Assembly (NCBI GenBank): GCA_947177605.1
Contig: CAMWUX010000078.1
Location: forward strand, 1-6,225
Source: an uncultured Porphyromonadaceae bacterium
GTDB taxonomy: Bacteria > Bacteroidota > Bacteroidia > Bacteroidales > Muribaculaceae
Length of the DNA: 6,225 nt
Reading direction: 5' to 3'
The notes beneath the pieces are model-generated. The model saw only the letters and a program-made list of their open reading frames with translations. It was not told the DNA's origin and made no database searches. Made by a program: the position numbers and the translations under genes. Of this stretch, positions 5,290 through 6,225 are shown piece by piece (positions within the stretch are counted from its first letter, which is position 1; the number at the start of each line of letters is the position of its first letter).

Positions 5290-6225
5290 ATGCTCAAAAA
5301 GGTATTGCTTCTCGGTTCGGGCGCCCTAAAGATAGGGCAGGCCGGCGAATTCGACTACTCAGGCAGTCAGGCTCTCAAAGCTATGCGCGAAGAGGGTATC
5401 TCCACCGTACTTATCAACCCCAACATCGCCACAATCCAGACCTCCGACGGTGTGGCCGACAAGGTATATTTCCTCCCCATCACTCCTCACTTCGTCGAGG
5501 AGGTGATCAAGAAGGAACGCCCCGACGGCATACTGCTCGCCTTCGGCGGTCAGACCGCGCTCAACTGCGGCACGGAACTCTACGAGTCGGGCGTGCTCGA
5601 CAAGTACGGAGTGAAGGTGCTCGGCACTTCAGTGGAAGCAATCATGGTCACTGAGGACCGCGACCTTTTTGTGAAGAAACTCTCGGAAATCGACGCCAAG
5701 ACTCCCGTGTCGCAAGCCGTGGAGAATATCGACGACGCTCTGGCGGTAGCCCGCCGTATCGGCTTCCCCGTGATGGTGCGCTCGGCTTACGCCCTCGGCG
5801 GACTCGGCTCCGGCATCTGCCGCGATGAGAAGGAATTTATCACTCACTGCGAAAGCGCTCTCAGCTACGCCTCGCAGATTCTCGTGGAAGAGTCGCTCAA
5901 AGGCTGGAAAGAAATTGAATTTGAGGTGATCCGCGATGCCAACGACCATTGCTTCACCGTGGTGCCTATGGAGAATTTCGACCCGCTGGGAATCCATACA
6001 GGCGAATCGATCGTAGTGGCTCCTATTGTATCTCTTTCTCCCGAACAGATCAAGATGCTCGAGGATATCGCCACCAAGGTGGTGCGCCACATCGGAATCG
6101 TCGGAGAGTGCAACATCCAGTATGCTTTCAATGCCGAGACCAACGACTACCGGATCATCGAGATAAATGCCCGACTCAGCCGCAGCTCTGCCCTCGCATC
6201 TAAAGCTTCAGGCTATCCTCTGGCA
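5290..6225 (+). CDS. carB: Carbamoyl-phosphate synthase large subunit, 5' part
   Basis: The first 312 codons of a protein that is normally about 1070 residues; it runs off the right edge with no frameshift. CarB makes carbamoyl phosphate from bicarbonate, ammonia supplied by the small subunit, and two ATP, for pyrimidine and arginine synthesis. The part seen is the N-terminal carboxyphosphate domain. It has the pre-ATP-grasp segment G9[18 protein letters not shown]27, G86-G-Q-T-A-L-N-C93, and ATP-grasp residues matching E. coli R129 (R124), R169 (R164), H243 (H236), Q285 (Q277), E299 (E291), N301 (N293) and R303 (R295). Wording such as [11 protein letters not shown] and G-I-V-G-E-C-N-I-Q is closer to animal CPS1/CAD than to E. 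coli CarB. The usual A-P-A-Q-T-L is A-P-I-V-S-L here (244-249). carA is not directly upstream. ATG 5290 is the natural start. Confidence 0.95.
   Translation, partial: MLKKVLLLGSGALKIGQAGEFDYSGSQALKAMREEGISTVLINPNIATIQTSDGVADKVYFLPITPHFVEEVIKKERPDGILLAFGGQTALNCGTELYESGVLDKYGVKVLGTSVEAIMVTEDRDLFVKKLSEIDAKTPVSQAVENIDDALAVARRIGFPVMVRSAYALGGLGSGICRDEKEFITHCESALSYASQILVEESLKGWKEIEFEVIRDANDHCFTVVPMENFDPLGIHTGESIVVAPIVSLSPEQIKMLEDIATKVVRHIGIVGECNIQYAFNAETNDYRIIEINARLSRSSALASKASGYPLA

Noticed and set aside
5217..5654. Plus-strand frame of 145 codons over the start of carB
   Set aside because: Arg-rich, in another frame than carB, and begins before the carB promoter; a shadow.
1..6225. A new defence, mobile or secretion system
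   Set aside because: All full genes belong to known families with normal lengths and intact motifs. No toxin-antitoxin pair, nuclease, transposase or phage gene was found on either strand.

Overview
The window looks like ordinary chromosome of a gut Bacteroidota, most likely Bacteroidales and perhaps Muribaculaceae. The reasons are four promoters with the Bacteroidota -7 element TAnnTTTG(C), starts without Shine-Dalgarno sequences, GC-rich genes with AT-rich gaps, a lipoprotein with an acidic Bacteroidota-type export signal, and a CarB of the eukaryote-like kind that I remember from this phylum. The family-level placement is a guess.

Layout. Positions 1-328 hold no convincing gene. They contain a 7-bp tandem repeat and a cluster of small inverted repeats bounded by GTAGGGA/TCCCTAC words. 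Positions 799-329 (minus strand) encode a small lipocalin-like lipoprotein with its own promoter. The divergent gap 800-959 carries two dyads: a perfect 12-bp palindrome over the lipoprotein start region, and a compound inverted repeat further upstream that could act on both divergent genes. All later genes are on the plus strand: an NfsA/FRP-type flavin nitroreductase (960-1709); an overlapping set prmC-recX-comF (1737-3759); a sodium-dependent amino-acid-type transporter of the NSS/SNF family (best start GTG 3830, end 5200); and the first 312 codons of carB (5290 to the window end).

Working together. prmC, recX and comF are coupled by 4-bp and 19-bp overlaps and look like one transcript for housekeeping functions: release-factor methylation, RecA control, and a phosphoribosyltransferase-fold protein. 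The transporter and carB each have their own TACCTTTGC promoter and are probably separate units. carB supplies carbamoyl phosphate for pyrimidine and arginine synthesis; no carA lies directly before it.

I found no defence system, CRISPR array, insertion sequence, phage gene, tRNA or rRNA. The most interesting material is regulatory or repetitive: the compound dyad at 845-873, the near-leaderless prmC promoter, the repeat cluster at 41-260, and the unusual CarB sequence.
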